Source: Clostridiaceae bacterium (lineage in GTDB: Bacteria; Bacillota_A; Clostridia; Clostridiales; Clostridiaceae). Taken from it: 32,495 bases of DNA. The stretch lies in contig JAQSXU010000043.1 of assembly GCA_029256485.1 (NCBI GenBank), forward strand, positions 1 to 32,495, given 5' to 3'. Of this stretch, positions 1 to 7,606 are shown piece by piece. The notes beneath the pieces are model-generated. The model was not told the origin of the DNA. It worked only from the letters and a program-made list of their open reading frames with translations, and did no database searches. The translations under genes were made by a program, and so were the position numbers. Numbering within the stretch: the stretch's first letter is position 1; each line of letters begins with the position of its first letter.

Positions 1-852
1 AGCTATTCTTTCAATTTCTGATATATCCAGTTTTCGGCCTATAGGATTTAAATAATTTTCTTTATAGAAAGAAGTTCCTATATCTTCAATGAGTTTAAGA
101 TTATATAGACTTAAAAAATCACTTACCTCTAATGGATTAAGACCAAAGCGCCAGGGTTGCTCTCCAGCTTCAAAGAGATTTAATAGTCCCTCTGCCCCTA
201 TCATATTTGAAGTTCCATCAATAACACTTTTTAAAATATACGTAAATACTAACTTACTTCCAGAAGAAGCTTTTGATATGAATTTTAATGTATTAGCAAT
301 AGCCTCTTCAGTGATATATTGGGTAACTCCTTCCCATATAAATAAAATAGGCTCTGAAAGCTCTAAATTCTTAGCTTCTAATACTTCATCAAGTTTCTGA
401 ATATTAAAGTCCATGGGAATAAAAATTACATTGTTAGGAACTAGTCCAACACATTTTTTTATTATAGCTTGCTTTTTATCCAAAATAATAGGCAGATCTA
501 CTTCAAATACCTTGATTTCACTAATGCCTGATATTCTATAGGGTCGTGTATCAAAGCCTGTACCCAATATAACAATCTGCTTAATTCCATCATCTAATGC
601 TTTTTTTAGTATATCATCAATATATTTAGTTCTACATACTTGAAGTCCCCAAAGTCCCACTGCAGTAGTATTGTACATAAAAATAAGAACCTTTCTTAAC
701 ACACTAAACCTCATTAAAAAGCTGATGTAGCTGCTAAAAAAATATTTAACCAATGAATCATTAAAAAGCCTCATTTCTTTTGATTGATATTGCTCAATTA
801 ACCTAGCATACGCTGCCACATATGCAGTTTTATAACTTTGATTATTATCCAT
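1..852 (-). CDS. SAM-dependent methyltransferase, leucine carboxyl methyltransferase-like family (C-terminus cut by window edge)
   Basis: The frame is open from an ATG at 852 to base 1 without a stop, giving 284 visible residues. Residues 95-103 read ILGTGFDTR, the glycine-rich SAM-binding motif of this family, and VFEVDLP at 115-121 supplies the acidic residue expected to contact SAM. The family (often annotated as a putative SAM-dependent methyltransferase related to leucine carboxyl methyltransferase, TIGR00027) usually runs to about 290-310 residues, so little is missing. A GGAAGG Shine-Dalgarno sits about 10 bases upstream of the ATG. The methyl acceptor cannot be told from sequence; many members act in secondary metabolism or have unknown substrates. 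No neighbour in the window suggests a pathway. The family call is secure, the function is not. Confidence 0.85.
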   Translation of the reverse strand, partial: MDNNQSYKTAYVAAYARLIEQYQSKEMRLFNDSLVKYFFSSYISFLMRFSVLRKVLIFMYNTTAVGLWGLQVCRTKYIDDILKKALDDGIKQIVILGTGFDTRPYRISGISEIKVFEVDLPIILDKKQAIIKKCVGLVPNNVIFIPMDFNIQKLDEVLEAKNLELSEPILFIWEGVTQYITEEAIANTLKFISKASSGSKLVFTYILKSVIDGTSNMIGAEGLLNLFEAGEQPWRFGLNPLEVSDFLSLYNLKLIEDIGTSFYKENYLNPIGRKLDISEIERIA

Positions 853-944
853 TATCAAACATCCTTCCAAAAGGAAAACTATACTTGATATGAATATTGT
901 AACATAAATTCAATTACTGTTAACAATATTAATATAATTTAAGA

Positions 945-984
945 AAGCACTATGAAACTTATAAAAATTTCATAGTGCCTTTTT
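945..984. terminator. Intrinsic terminator hairpin
   Basis: GCACTATGAAA (947-957) pairs perfectly with TTTCATAGTGC (968-978). A T-run follows on the plus strand and a weaker TTTCTTAAATT follows on the minus strand. It lies 8 bases beyond the stop of the minus-strand gene at 993-1499, so it probably ends that transcript, though it could work in both directions. Confidence 0.7.
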
Positions 985-992
985 ATTATTAT

Positions 993-1499
993 CTAGTATC
1001 CATAAGGATATGGATATGGACGGAAATGTTGGCGAGAAGTATTGTAATACATATAAGGAGAATAATATGGGTAATAATATGGCATGTAATAAGGTCTATA
1101 GTAAGGCCTATAGTAAGGTCTATAGTAAGGTCTATAGTAAGGTCTAGAATATTGTCTAGAATATTGGTCTGGATCAACTGGATCAACTGGATTATCTGGT
1201 TCAACTGGATCAGCTGGATCATCATGGTCAGCTGGGTCGTCACGATAATATTGTGGCATTATTTTGAATTCTTCATTTGTAAAACCAGACATTTTTTTAT
1301 ACTCTAATGCAATTGGACAAGTTTCTTTCTTTGGACAAGTATGAATATAAGGGCAGCATTGCATTTGGTAAGGCATTTCCATGCAGTATCCGTCATGGTA
1401 ATGATGATGATGATGCTTACTGCTATGATCTCGAGTTGCTACATCATCATTTTCAAAATTATTGATGCTTGGGTCTTGGTCATTACTTTTGAAAGCCAT
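993..1499 (-). CDS. Tyr/Pro-repeat protein, probable spore-coat-type structural protein
   Basis: This 168-residue protein has no recognised domain and a strongly biased make-up. Residues 29-35 are a histidine cluster. C39, C48, C49, C55 and C61 form a cysteine-rich patch. An acidic DPADPVEPD-type stretch (87-111) leads into a tyrosine-proline tail (118-168) built on tandem RPYY units. At DNA level the tail is a 12-bp tandem repeat of about four copies (1091-1138). Low-complexity Tyr/Cys/His-rich proteins of this size are common in clostridial and bacillar spore coats, where tyrosines and cysteines can be cross-linked; assignment here is inferred from composition only. An SD (GGAGG) precedes the ATG with good spacing. 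The next minus-strand gene upstream is another small aromatic-rich protein. Confidence 0.6.
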   Translation of the reverse strand: MAFKSNDQDPSINNFENDDVATRDHSSKHHHHHYHDGYCMEMPYQMQCCPYIHTCPKKETCPIALEYKKMSGFTNEEFKIMPQYYRDDPADHDDPADPVEPDNPVDPVDPDQYSRQYSRPYYRPYYRPYYRPYYRPYYMPYYYPYYSPYMYYNTSRQHFRPYPYPYGY

Positions 1500-1639
1500 T
1501 AATAATCCTCCAAAAAATTTTTATTTACATTATATATAATATGCAAATGTTTTCTAAGTGTTCCTAATATTCATTTTAGTTTATGGTAAATTAATTACAC
1601 TAAGGGCCTTTTAGACATATTTCTTATTTTAATACTTCT

Positions 1640-1900
1640 TTAGTAAAGGGTAGGAACCGGGTAACATGCAACTTGATCAATTAATTCCGGATCAAGCCCA
1701 TAGAACGTCCAATTTCGTCCAGTCCAGATATAACCCGAGACTTCCCCATATTCTACTCTCGTTGGATAAAACCAGAAAGGTCTTCCATATTTGGGCCATA
1801 CATACGTATACGAGTGCATACAATCAATGATATATGAAACTCTTGGTTTTTTAGGGATAGTTGTTGGCGGTGGAGAATTCGGCGGTCCGAATTGTCTCAT
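1640..1900 (-). CDS. Small Trp/Tyr/Pro-rich protein of unknown function
   Basis: An 86-residue protein that starts with MRQFGPPNSPPPTT and continues with an aromatic core containing many W, Y and F residues (for example YVWPKYGRPFWFYPTRV). AAAGGAG lies 9 bases before the ATG, supporting expression. It resembles in layout a set of short clostridial proteins with a proline-rich N-terminus and a WxxxGRxFWFFPT-like core, often annotated only as hypothetical. I recognise the layout but know no established function. It has no signal peptide and no clear membrane segment. Its position next to the Tyr/Pro-repeat gene makes a spore-surface role plausible, as inference. Confidence 0.6.
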   Translation of the reverse strand: MRQFGPPNSPPPTTIPKKPRVSYIIDCMHSYTYVWPKYGRPFWFYPTRVEYGEVSGYIWTGRNWTFYGLDPELIDQVACYPVPTLY

Positions 1901-2013
1901 TTATTTTAGCTCCTTTTAATAGTTCTATGTACTTATAATATGAGCAAAGGCATGCAGTTGTTAATAAATATTATGATTAATACCACTTTTATTATCTAAC
2001 AGAGCTAAATATT

Positions 2014-2047
2014 AAAAGGATATATCAAAATTAGATATACCCTTTTT
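2014..2047. terminator. Candidate terminator or hairpin
   Basis: AAAAGG(A)TATATC at 2014-2025 pairs with GATATACC(C)TTTT, with one unpaired base on each arm. The plus-strand side ends in CCTTTTT. It lies between the genes at 1640-1900 and 2082-2222, both on the minus strand, so it may back up the terminator directly next to the small gene. Confidence 0.4.
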
Positions 2048-2050
2048 ATC

Positions 2051-2082
2051 AAAAAATAAAAAAAAGCCCTGGATCAGGAGGC
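2051..2082 (-). terminator. Intrinsic terminator of the 46-residue gene
   Basis: Read on the minus strand, CCTGATCCAGG folds as a short GC stem, extended by outer GCC/GGC pairing with a bulge. Eight T residues, an A and more Ts follow directly. It sits immediately after the stop codon at 2082, which supports the small gene being a real transcription unit. Confidence 0.6.
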
Positions 2083-2222
2083 TATTTCAATGTTTTTTTC
2101 AATCTGCTGTTTGAAGAAATTTTCTTTTCAGTAAATGCAGTGTTCTTTTCAAGAATATCCAGAGATTCACTTAAGCATTCCTCAATAACATCAGGTGTCA
2201 GTAATACTGATTTTTTATTCAA
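2082..2222 (-). CDS. Probable small protein, 46 residues, TTG start
   Basis: An open frame runs from a TTG at 2222 to a TAG at 2082-2084. The predicted protein begins (f)MNKKSVLLTPDVIEE and ends with a lysine-rich tail; the middle (DVIEECLSESLDILEK) looks like an amphipathic helix. Support comes from a GAAGGTG Shine-Dalgarno 5 bases upstream and from a terminator hairpin with a T-run directly after the stop. I recognise no family. It has no signal peptide or membrane segment. It is divergent from the MFS exporter gene, with 154 bases between the starts. Codon use is AT-rich like the neighbours. It could be spurious, but the SD, stop and terminator arrangement argues for a gene. Confidence 0.5.
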   Translation of the reverse strand: MNKKSVLLTPDVIEECLSESLDILEKNTAFTEKKISSNSRLKKTLK

Positions 2223-2288
2223 TTTTTCACCTTCTTTCTTATAACATTTTTATTATATACCTTTAATGCTCAAATGTCTATTAATATT

Positions 2289-2317
2289 TTGTTAAGTTAT
2301 TAGGTAAAACATATTGT
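2289..2317 (+). promoter_or_regulatory. Candidate promoter of the MFS gene
   Basis: TTGTTA (2289-2294), a 17-base spacer and TATTGT (2312-2317) form a moderate sigma-A match about 60 bases upstream of the start codon. No terminator or operator palindrome is evident in this stretch. Confidence 0.35.
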
Positions 2318-2376
2318 TTATTTATGGGTAATAAACTACAATTAATATTAGCGCTTAAATTTAGGGGGGTAAAAAT

Positions 2377-3630
2377 TTGAATTTTATTAGAAGAAATTTT
2401 GACAGACTCAACATATATTCAGGATTGCCGCGGTCTGTATATGTTTTAGCTACTGCACGGGTGGTTAATGCCATGGGTAATTTTGTTTATCCATTCTTAA
2501 CACTGTTTTTAACTGAACATTTAGGATTTAGCACAGTAAAGGCGGGTACTTATTTTACTATAAGTGCTGCGGCTCAGGTTCTGGGGTCAGTATTGGGGGG
2601 GAAACTTACTGACAAGTTCGGACGTAAAAAGCTTTATTTAACATTTCAAGGGTTTACAGCTCTCTGTTATCTTCCCTGCGCATTTTTGGGTGATTCCATA
2701 ATAATTGCATGGCTTTTGATAATTGCAGGTTTCTTAAGTAATGCAGCCCAGCCTGCAAATTCAGCAATGGTAACAGATTTGACAAATAAAAATAACAGAA
2801 AACAGGCATATTCACTATTATACCTGGGTATAAATTTGGGCTTTTCCATTGGACCAGTAATTGCAGCCTTCCTGTATAAAAATTATACCTGGCTTATATT
2901 CCTTGGGAATACTATAGCAATTCTATTTACTTTAATACTATTATTTTTTGGTATTGAAGATACAACACCCAGTGAAAAAGAAATTGAAAACAGCAAAACA
3001 AGGCATGACAGTGAATCTGCGGAAGATGGAAATGTAATAAAGGCACTTTTAAAAAGACCTTACCTTTTATTGTTCCTTATAGGAACTATGGTAAATTCCT
3101 TTATTTATTCAAGCATAAGATTTGTTCTGCCTCTCCAGCTTTCACAAGTTTTTGGCAGAGATTTAGGACCTAAATATTTTGGGTATATGATGTCCACTAA
3201 CGGCATTGTAATAATTTTAGTTACTACATTTATTATAAAGATAACAATTAAGATAAAACCTATTATGAATGTTTCCTTTGCCTCATTATTTTTCGCAGTG
3301 GGGTTAGGGCTGCTTGGCTTTGTAAAAAGCTTTCCTGTATATATATTAGCAGCTGTTTTATATACCTTAGGAGAAATATTAGAAGCAACAAACACAGGAG
3401 TTTACATTGCCAATCATTCTCCAATAAATCACAGAGGAAGATTTAATGCTGCTGGTCCTCTAATTATGGGCATAGGTTCTTCCATTGCACCTTCTGTATT
3501 TGGAAAGCTTATGACTGATTATGGAAATACTACACTTTGGATTGTGTGTTTTGTCATGGGAATTGGTACAAGTATATTCTTAGCCTGGGTCGGAAGATTT
3601 GAGACTAAGTACATAAACACTGTGAAATAA
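2377..3630 (+). CDS. MFS transporter, drug-efflux-like
   Basis: A 417-residue membrane protein with about twelve hydrophobic segments in two halves, separated by a hydrophilic loop near residues 195-220. The loop between TM2 and TM3 carries GKLTDKFGRKK (75-85), which is major facilitator motif A. A repeat of SNAAQPANSAMVTDL-type sequence around TM4-5 fits the multidrug-resistance branch. The predicted role is proton-coupled efflux of a small molecule across the cytoplasmic membrane; the substrate is unknown. TTG at 2377 is chosen as start because the AGGGGGG Shine-Dalgarno at 2363-2369 lies 7 bases before it. The next exporter gene follows after 33 bases with its own SD and no terminator between, so the two are probably cotranscribed. 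Confidence 0.85.
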   Translation: MNFIRRNFDRLNIYSGLPRSVYVLATARVVNAMGNFVYPFLTLFLTEHLGFSTVKAGTYFTISAAAQVLGSVLGGKLTDKFGRKKLYLTFQGFTALCYLPCAFLGDSIIIAWLLIIAGFLSNAAQPANSAMVTDLTNKNNRKQAYSLLYLGINLGFSIGPVIAAFLYKNYTWLIFLGNTIAILFTLILLFFGIEDTTPSEKEIENSKTRHDSESAEDGNVIKALLKRPYLLLFLIGTMVNSFIYSSIRFVLPLQLSQVFGRDLGPKYFGYMMSTNGIVIILVTTFIIKITIKIKPIMNVSFASLFFAVGLGLLGFVKSFPVYILAAVLYTLGEILEATNTGVYIANHSPINHRGRFNAAGPLIMGIGSSIAPSVFGKLMTDYGNTTLWIVCFVMGIGTSIFLAWVGRFETKYINTVK

Positions 3631-3663
3631 ATAAATTAATGAAATTCAAAGGAGAACCTTCAG

Positions 3664-4551
3664 ATGAATAACAAAAGATTACAAGCCAATATGCTGTTAC
3701 TGCTTACTGCGGCAATATGGGGATTTGCTTTCACTGCACAGAGAGTTGGCTCCCAATATGTAGGAGCTTTTACCTTCAATGGAATAAGATTTGCCCTTGG
3801 AAGTATTTCTCTTACGCCTTTAATAATTTATTTTAATAAAAAAAATAAAAAAAGTAATAATAATGAAGATCCTAAGAAAACAATAATACCAGGAATACTG
3901 GTGGGTATACTGCTTTTCTCAGGTTCTACTCTTCAGCAGATTGGACTTATTTATACTACTGCCGGAAAAGCAAGCTTTCTTACAGGGCTTTACATTGTGT
4001 TGGTGCCTATTATAGGAGTGTTCCTAAAGCATAAAATTGGAAAGAGCGCCTGGATAGGAGTCGTCCTTGCTGTTGCAGGACTTTATCTATTAAGTATAAA
4101 TGAAAATTTTACCATAGGTTTTGGGGACCTGCTTCAAATTATAGGAGCACTATTTTGGGCCGTTCACATTTTAACCATAGATTATTTTACAAAAAAGCTG
4201 GATTCCTTGAAATTATCCTGTATTCAGTTTGCAACCTGTTCAATATTAAGCCTTATATCTGCCTTCATATTTGAACAAATCACTTTTAGCGGCATATTCA
4301 GTGCCTTAATTCCAATACTTTATGGAGGATTATTATCCGTTGGAGTAGCTTATACTCTTCAGGTAGTTGCCCAAAAGAATGCCAAGCCTTCTCATGCAGC
4401 TATTATATTAAGCATGGAATCAGTGTTTGGAGCTGTAGGCGGTGCAGTTATACTAGGAGAAACCATGAGCACAAGAGGTTATTTAGGGTGCATTTTTATA
4501 CTTTCAGGAATACTTGTATCACAGATTAAACCTTCTTCAAAGCAAGCCTAA
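3664..4551 (+). CDS. EamA/DMT-family transporter
   Basis: A 295-residue protein with ten hydrophobic segments arranged as two EamA repeats. Typical features are the N-terminal LLLLTAAIWGFAFTAQR, the GxLxFSGSTLQQIGLIYTTAGKASF segment of the first repeat (shown only in part here), and VAQKNAKPSHAAIILSMESV followed by a GGAVILGE-like end in the second repeat. These are hallmarks of drug/metabolite transporters that export amino acids or other small molecules. The substrate cannot be assigned. AAAGGAG at 3648-3654 precedes the ATG by 9 bases. It follows the MFS exporter closely in one direction and is probably in the same operon. No terminator is obvious before the coat-type genes that begin at 4631. 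Confidence 0.87.
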   Translation: MNNKRLQANMLLLLTAAIWGFAFTAQRVGSQYVGAFTFNGIRFALGSISLTPLIIYFNKKNKKSNNNEDPKKTIIPGILVGILLFSGSTLQQIGLIYTTAGKASFLTGLYIVLVPIIGVFLKHKIGKSAWIGVVLAVAGLYLLSINENFTIGFGDLLQIIGALFWAVHILTIDYFTKKLDSLKLSCIQFATCSILSLISAFIFEQITFSGIFSALIPILYGGLLSVGVAYTLQVVAQKNAKPSHAAIILSMESVFGAVGGAVILGETMSTRGYLGCIFILSGILVSQIKPSSKQA

Positions 4552-4630
4552 TATTTCCATGTTTAATATAACTTAAATTACACATACTAATGCAGAAATC
4601 AATACATTAAGTGTAAATGGAGGTTTGAAT

Positions 4631-4837
4631 ATGAGAAAACTTGCTGAAGGAGAAGTGCTTTCATTGACAGCACTATTAAAGTTTGAAAATGACGGCTTAG
4701 CAGTTTCAAGAGCTATGCAGTCACTTATTACAGATGATGAATTAAAAAAACAGGCAGAAGCTGGTATATTGGCATCTGAAGGAAGAATTAAAGGAATGCA
4801 GCAGTTTATCAATGAAAATGATGTGGCAAGGGTATAA
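4631..4837 (+). CDS. Small CotF-like helical protein, probable spore-coat associated
   Basis: A 68-residue, mostly helical protein that starts MRKLAEGEVLSLTALLKFEN and includes a DDELKKQAEAGILASEGR helix. GGAGG at 4619-4623 sets the start at ATG 4631 (7-base gap); an in-frame TTG at 4625 is too close to the SD to be used. The pattern resembles the short partner proteins that accompany CotF-family spore coat proteins in clostridia, which look like half of a ferritin-like helical bundle. It ends 14 bases before the next gene, which is clearly CotF-like, so the two form a pair and probably one transcript. No catalytic residues are evident. Confidence 0.65.
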   Translation: MRKLAEGEVLSLTALLKFENDGLAVSRAMQSLITDDELKKQAEAGILASEGRIKGMQQFINENDVARV

Positions 4838-4851
4838 GGAGGTAAAGTTAA

Positions 4852-5142
4852 ATGTCAACTATTTTAAGTAATATAGTTCAAAACACTACTGATATAAATA
4901 ATGAAGTCATAGCTGGAAGCATGCTTGGAGCTGCTAAAAGTGCTGCAGATGCATATCTAAATGCAGCAATGACCAGCACCACACCGGAATTAAGAGCACT
5001 TTATTCAGCTAACCTCAATCAGGTGGTTGGCGGACATTCTTCACTTACCGAGTTAACTGTAAACAAGGGCTGGATTAAGCCATATAATCCACCTTCACAA
5101 CAGCTGTCTGAGGTAGTAAATAAGGCTGAAACAACAGTTTAA
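4852..5142 (+). CDS. Spore coat protein, CotF family
   Basis: This 96-residue protein has the characteristic core of short clostridial CotF-like proteins: TTPELRALYSANLNQVVGGH followed by SSLTELTVNKGWIKPY. CotF is a structural protein of the spore coat in Bacillus; the clostridial short forms are named for this domain. A strong AAGGAGG lies about 7 bases before the ATG. It is preceded by its small partner gene and followed by a clear terminator, so the pair forms the end of a transcript. Expression in the mother cell during sporulation is expected from the family, but I did not identify a sigma-E or sigma-K promoter. Confidence 0.8.
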   Translation: MSTILSNIVQNTTDINNEVIAGSMLGAAKSAADAYLNAAMTSTTPELRALYSANLNQVVGGHSSLTELTVNKGWIKPYNPPSQQLSEVVNKAETTV

Positions 5143-5164
5143 TTTATAATAAAGAGTTCTTATG

Positions 5165-5219
5165 AAGTGCAACGCAAATGTTAGATAAAATAAATCAGCA
5201 TTTGCAGGTGCACTTTTTT
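5165..5219 (+). terminator. Intrinsic terminator after the coat pair
   Basis: AAGTGCA (5165-5171) and GCAAATG (5174-5180) pair with CATTTGC (5199-5205) and TGCACTT (5209-5215), with a small internal loop and an 18-base apical loop. Six Ts follow. It ends the CotF-like transcription unit. Confidence 0.8.
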
Positions 5220-5309
5220 AACTGCTCTTTAATTTTTTTATTTAAATATTTAAACTTATATTTACTTATTGCTCCATAATTGAACTTAGTTATGCAATGT
5301 TGTAATAAA

Positions 5310-5338
5310 TTGACATAAACTCTAATATATTATATAAT
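5310..5338 (+). promoter_or_regulatory. Consensus sigma-A promoter
   Basis: TTGACA at 5310-5315, exactly 17 bases, then TATAAT at 5333-5338: a perfect housekeeping promoter. Transcription would begin near 5345, leaving a short leader of about 28 bases with the SD (TTGGAGG) before the lipoprotein gene. This predicts strong vegetative expression. Confidence 0.85.
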
Positions 5339-5372
5339 TATTAAAATATATTATTGGAGGTATTTAAAAATT

Positions 5373-6974
5373 ATGAGGCTAAAGAAACTTACAGCACTAA
5401 TTTCTGGGGTACTGGTTAGTACAATGATATTTAGCGGATGTTCTACAGAAGGGACGGCATTATATAATGCATTTGCTAAAACACAGACAATAAACTCTAT
5501 GGAAACAACAACTACTGTTAAATTAAACATAGCAGGGACAAACCTCTCTGACCAGGAAAAACAAATGATGCAAACCTTAACACCTATGCTTAATGATTCA
5601 ACAATTGCTATGACAACTAAGACAAGCCAAAATTCAGCTAAGACAGTTGCCAAGGCACAAAGCGATGTTACTATGCAATTTGGCGGCATGTCAATGAATA
5701 TGGGAGTATGGGTAAATACAGATTTGACTGGAGACAAGCCTCAATTAAATGAAATAGTGAAACTTCCTGCAATATTAACCAGCAGCCTTCCAAATGAACT
5801 TAAGGGCAAACAGTACATGGTTATGGATTTCGACAGTTTAAGCAATGCTTCAGGAGCTTCACAACTGGATTATAGTAAGCTTATTAACTTCAGTAAAGAT
5901 TTTCAGACCAAACTAGCAGATTTCATGACAAAATACTCTCAACAGTATAATCCTGACTTGAATATAGTCAGCAATTTAGGAAATAAAAGTATTACGCAGG
6001 ATGGAGCAACACAGTCAGTAAATGTGTATGAAGTAAAATTAACTGATGCTTCTTTTAAAGCATTATTAAAATATACATTAACTAACTTTGCTACCAATAC
6101 AGATGCAGTTAATTTATTAGAAGAATACATTAAAGCTGTTTCATCAGTTGGAGGATCTTCAAATGATGCTGAGCTTCAGAAGGTTCTGGACGAGCTTCCA
6201 GCTTTACTTACAAATTCAAGTACTGTAGTAGACAGATTACAAAATGTAAAATTACTTGGCGATAAAGGTATAACTATTGACTATTCAGTTAACAGTGATG
6301 GATATATAATCAATGAATCTCTAAATGGAGAATTTGTTATAGACATGCCTGGCCTGAATAAACTGGCTGCTGCATCAGGAACACAGGATGCAACCATGCA
6401 GAGTCTGACAGGTATTTACACTATCGGCATAACATCAAATAGTGAAACAAATAAAATAAATCAGGCTGTAACAATTAATATGCCTGCTGTAAATTCAACA
6501 AATTCCTTCAACTATTCAGATTTAATAAATGCAGCTTCTTCACAGGGTAAAGTTAATCCGGGATGGAATAATATCAATGGAAAATGGTATTATGGCAACA
6601 GCGATGGAAGCAAAAAAGTCGGCTGGCTTTCAGAGGGAGGAAAGTGGTATTATCTTGACACTAACGGCGTAATGGCTTCAGGGTGGAAATCTGAAGGCGG
6701 CAGCTGGTATTATCTTCAAAGCAATGGCGCAATGAAGGTTGGCTGGCAGCTTGACGGAGGAAAGTGGTACTATCTTCAGACTAGTGGAGCAATGAAAATA
6801 GGCTGGCATTCTGAAGGTGGTAAATGGTACCTGTTACAACCCTGCGGCGCTATGAAAACCGGCTGGTACCGTGAAGGAAACAAGTATTACTACTTAAAGA
6901 GCAATGGAGAAATGGCTGCAAACACAGTTATAGGCGGTTACAGATTAGGCAGCGATGGAGCCTGGGTTCAATAA
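5373..6974 (+). CDS. Secreted lipoprotein with six C-terminal wall-binding (CW_binding_1) repeats
   Basis: A 533-residue protein. Residues 1-23 form a lipoprotein signal with a lipobox ending at C23 (FSGC), so it should be lipid-anchored on the outer face of the membrane. Residues 24-390 are a Thr/Ser/Asn-rich extracellular region of alternating strands, somewhat like bacterial LolA/LprG-fold lipoproteins but not confidently assignable. From residue 397 come six repeats of exactly 20 residues (GW..EGGKWYYL...GAMK type; choline-binding-like, PF01473), then a 17-residue cap ending GAWVQ. Such repeats bind wall polymers. Having both a lipid anchor and wall-binding repeats suggests a membrane-to-wall bridging role. 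The gene is monocistronic, with a perfect-consensus promoter and its own terminator. Function beyond anchoring is unknown. Confidence 0.8.
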   Translation: MRLKKLTALISGVLVSTMIFSGCSTEGTALYNAFAKTQTINSMETTTTVKLNIAGTNLSDQEKQMMQTLTPMLNDSTIAMTTKTSQNSAKTVAKAQSDVTMQFGGMSMNMGVWVNTDLTGDKPQLNEIVKLPAILTSSLPNELKGKQYMVMDFDSLSNASGASQLDYSKLINFSKDFQTKLADFMTKYSQQYNPDLNIVSNLGNKSITQDGATQSVNVYEVKLTDASFKALLKYTLTNFATNTDAVNLLEEYIKAVSSVGGSSNDAELQKVLDELPALLTNSSTVVDRLQNVKLLGDKGITIDYSVNSDGYIINESLNGEFVIDMPGLNKLAAASGTQDATMQSLTGIYTIGITSNSETNKINQAVTINMPAVNSTNSFNYSDLINAASSQGKVNPGWNNINGKWYYGNSDGSKKVGWLSEGGKWYYLDTNGVMASGWKSEGGSWYYLQSNGAMKVGWQLDGGKWYYLQTSGAMKIGWHSEGGKWYLLQPCGAMKTGWYREGNKYYYLKSNGEMAANTVIGGYRLGSDGAWVQ

Positions 6975-6985
6975 ATCAAGTAAAA

Positions 6986-7027
6986 TAATAGAGATTTTCA
7001 GGAAACTGAAATCTCTATTTTTTTTTA
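6986..7027 (+). terminator. Intrinsic terminator of the lipoprotein gene
   Basis: AATAGAGATTTTCAG and CTGAAATCTCTATT form a long stem with a four-base GAAA-type loop, followed by a run of about nine Ts. It is a textbook terminator 11 bases after the stop codon. Confidence 0.9.
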
Positions 7028-7063
7028 CTATTTAAGAATATTATTCATATTATTCAAAATACG

Positions 7064-7102
7064 AAAAAAACACCGTATAATTCATTTGATTAATACAGTG
7101 TT
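7064..7102 (-). terminator. Intrinsic terminator of the zinc-ribbon gene
   Basis: On the minus strand AACACTGTAT pairs with ATACGGTGTT (one G-T pair) across a 14-base loop, and seven Ts follow. It sits about 36 bases beyond the stop of the gene at 7139-7351. Confidence 0.75.
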
Positions 7103-7138
7103 ATAATAAATTGTTTTTAGTTATTATATCCTAAAAGT

Positions 7139-7351
7139 CTAGTTACCTATAAGAAAATCTAAAATATTCCATCCATCTGAAGACTGCCCTTTGTACAATT
7201 CTGTATATCCACATCTTTTACAACTTATTGTAATAAATTTTTTATTCTGTACATCAAATATCTTTGCAAAATTACCTCCTGTTGCCTGAAATTGATCTGT
7301 TTCATATTCAGTGTTGCCGCACTTTGGACAGATATACTGTTTCTTTTCCAT
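7139..7351 (-). CDS. Small zinc-ribbon protein (DUF2089/zinc_ribbon nucleic-acid-binding type)
   Basis: A 70-residue protein with CPKCGN near the N-terminus and CKRCGYTELYKG near the C-terminus: two CxxC pairs that build one zinc ribbon, the layout of the zinc_ribbon_13-like family of small predicted nucleic-acid-binding proteins. The ATG at 7351 is preferred over an in-frame ATG at 7366, because the AGGAGG Shine-Dalgarno lies between them with the right spacing for 7351 only. It is a single gene with its own extended -10 promoter and terminator. Its target is unknown. The exact Pfam name should be treated as tentative. Confidence 0.75.
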   Translation of the reverse strand: MEKKQYICPKCGNTEYETDQFQATGGNFAKIFDVQNKKFITISCKRCGYTELYKGQSSDGWNILDFLIGN

Positions 7352-7397
7352 TTTCACCCTCCTCATAACTTATATAATTCCGAATTAATTAATGGTA

Positions 7398-7406
7398 ATT
7401 ATATCA
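7398..7406 (-). promoter_or_regulatory. Extended -10 promoter of the zinc-ribbon gene
   Basis: On the minus strand the sequence reads TGATATAAT, a perfect TATAAT with the TGn extension, about 47 bases upstream of the start codon. No good -35 box is seen. Confidence 0.5.
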
Positions 7407-7512
7407 TATAATTTAAAAAAACGCATTATAATCATTCTTATTTCAATTATAACATGAATTCCAATATAATACATATTTAGTTAATATATATAATTGCTAT
7501 GCACACCTGTAT

Positions 7513-7546
7513 GGCTCTTTTAAACAACTGTGTTGATGTAGTTTAA
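7513..7546 (+). repeat. Left terminal inverted repeat of the IS
   Basis: Starts GGCTCTTTTAAACAACTGTG and ends TTGATGTAGTTTAA. It matches the reverse complement of 8675-8708 at 31 of 34 positions; the three differences are at the 13th, 16th and 17th bases. Confidence 0.9.
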
Positions 7547-7606
7547 AGCACTATATACTGTCAATAATTATAATAACTTTATATTTTTGAAAGGTATAAA
7601 ATTATT

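Noticed and set aside
1091..1160. Short tandem repeats that might suggest a CRISPR array
   Set aside because: Units are 12 bp, directly adjacent, without spacers, and keep the reading frame of the minus-strand protein (RPYY units).
975..1307. Plus-strand open frame rich in RSIVRSIVR repeats
   Set aside because: It is the antisense reading of the RPYY-repeat gene and has no ribosome-binding site; the minus-strand gene has a good SD and terminator.
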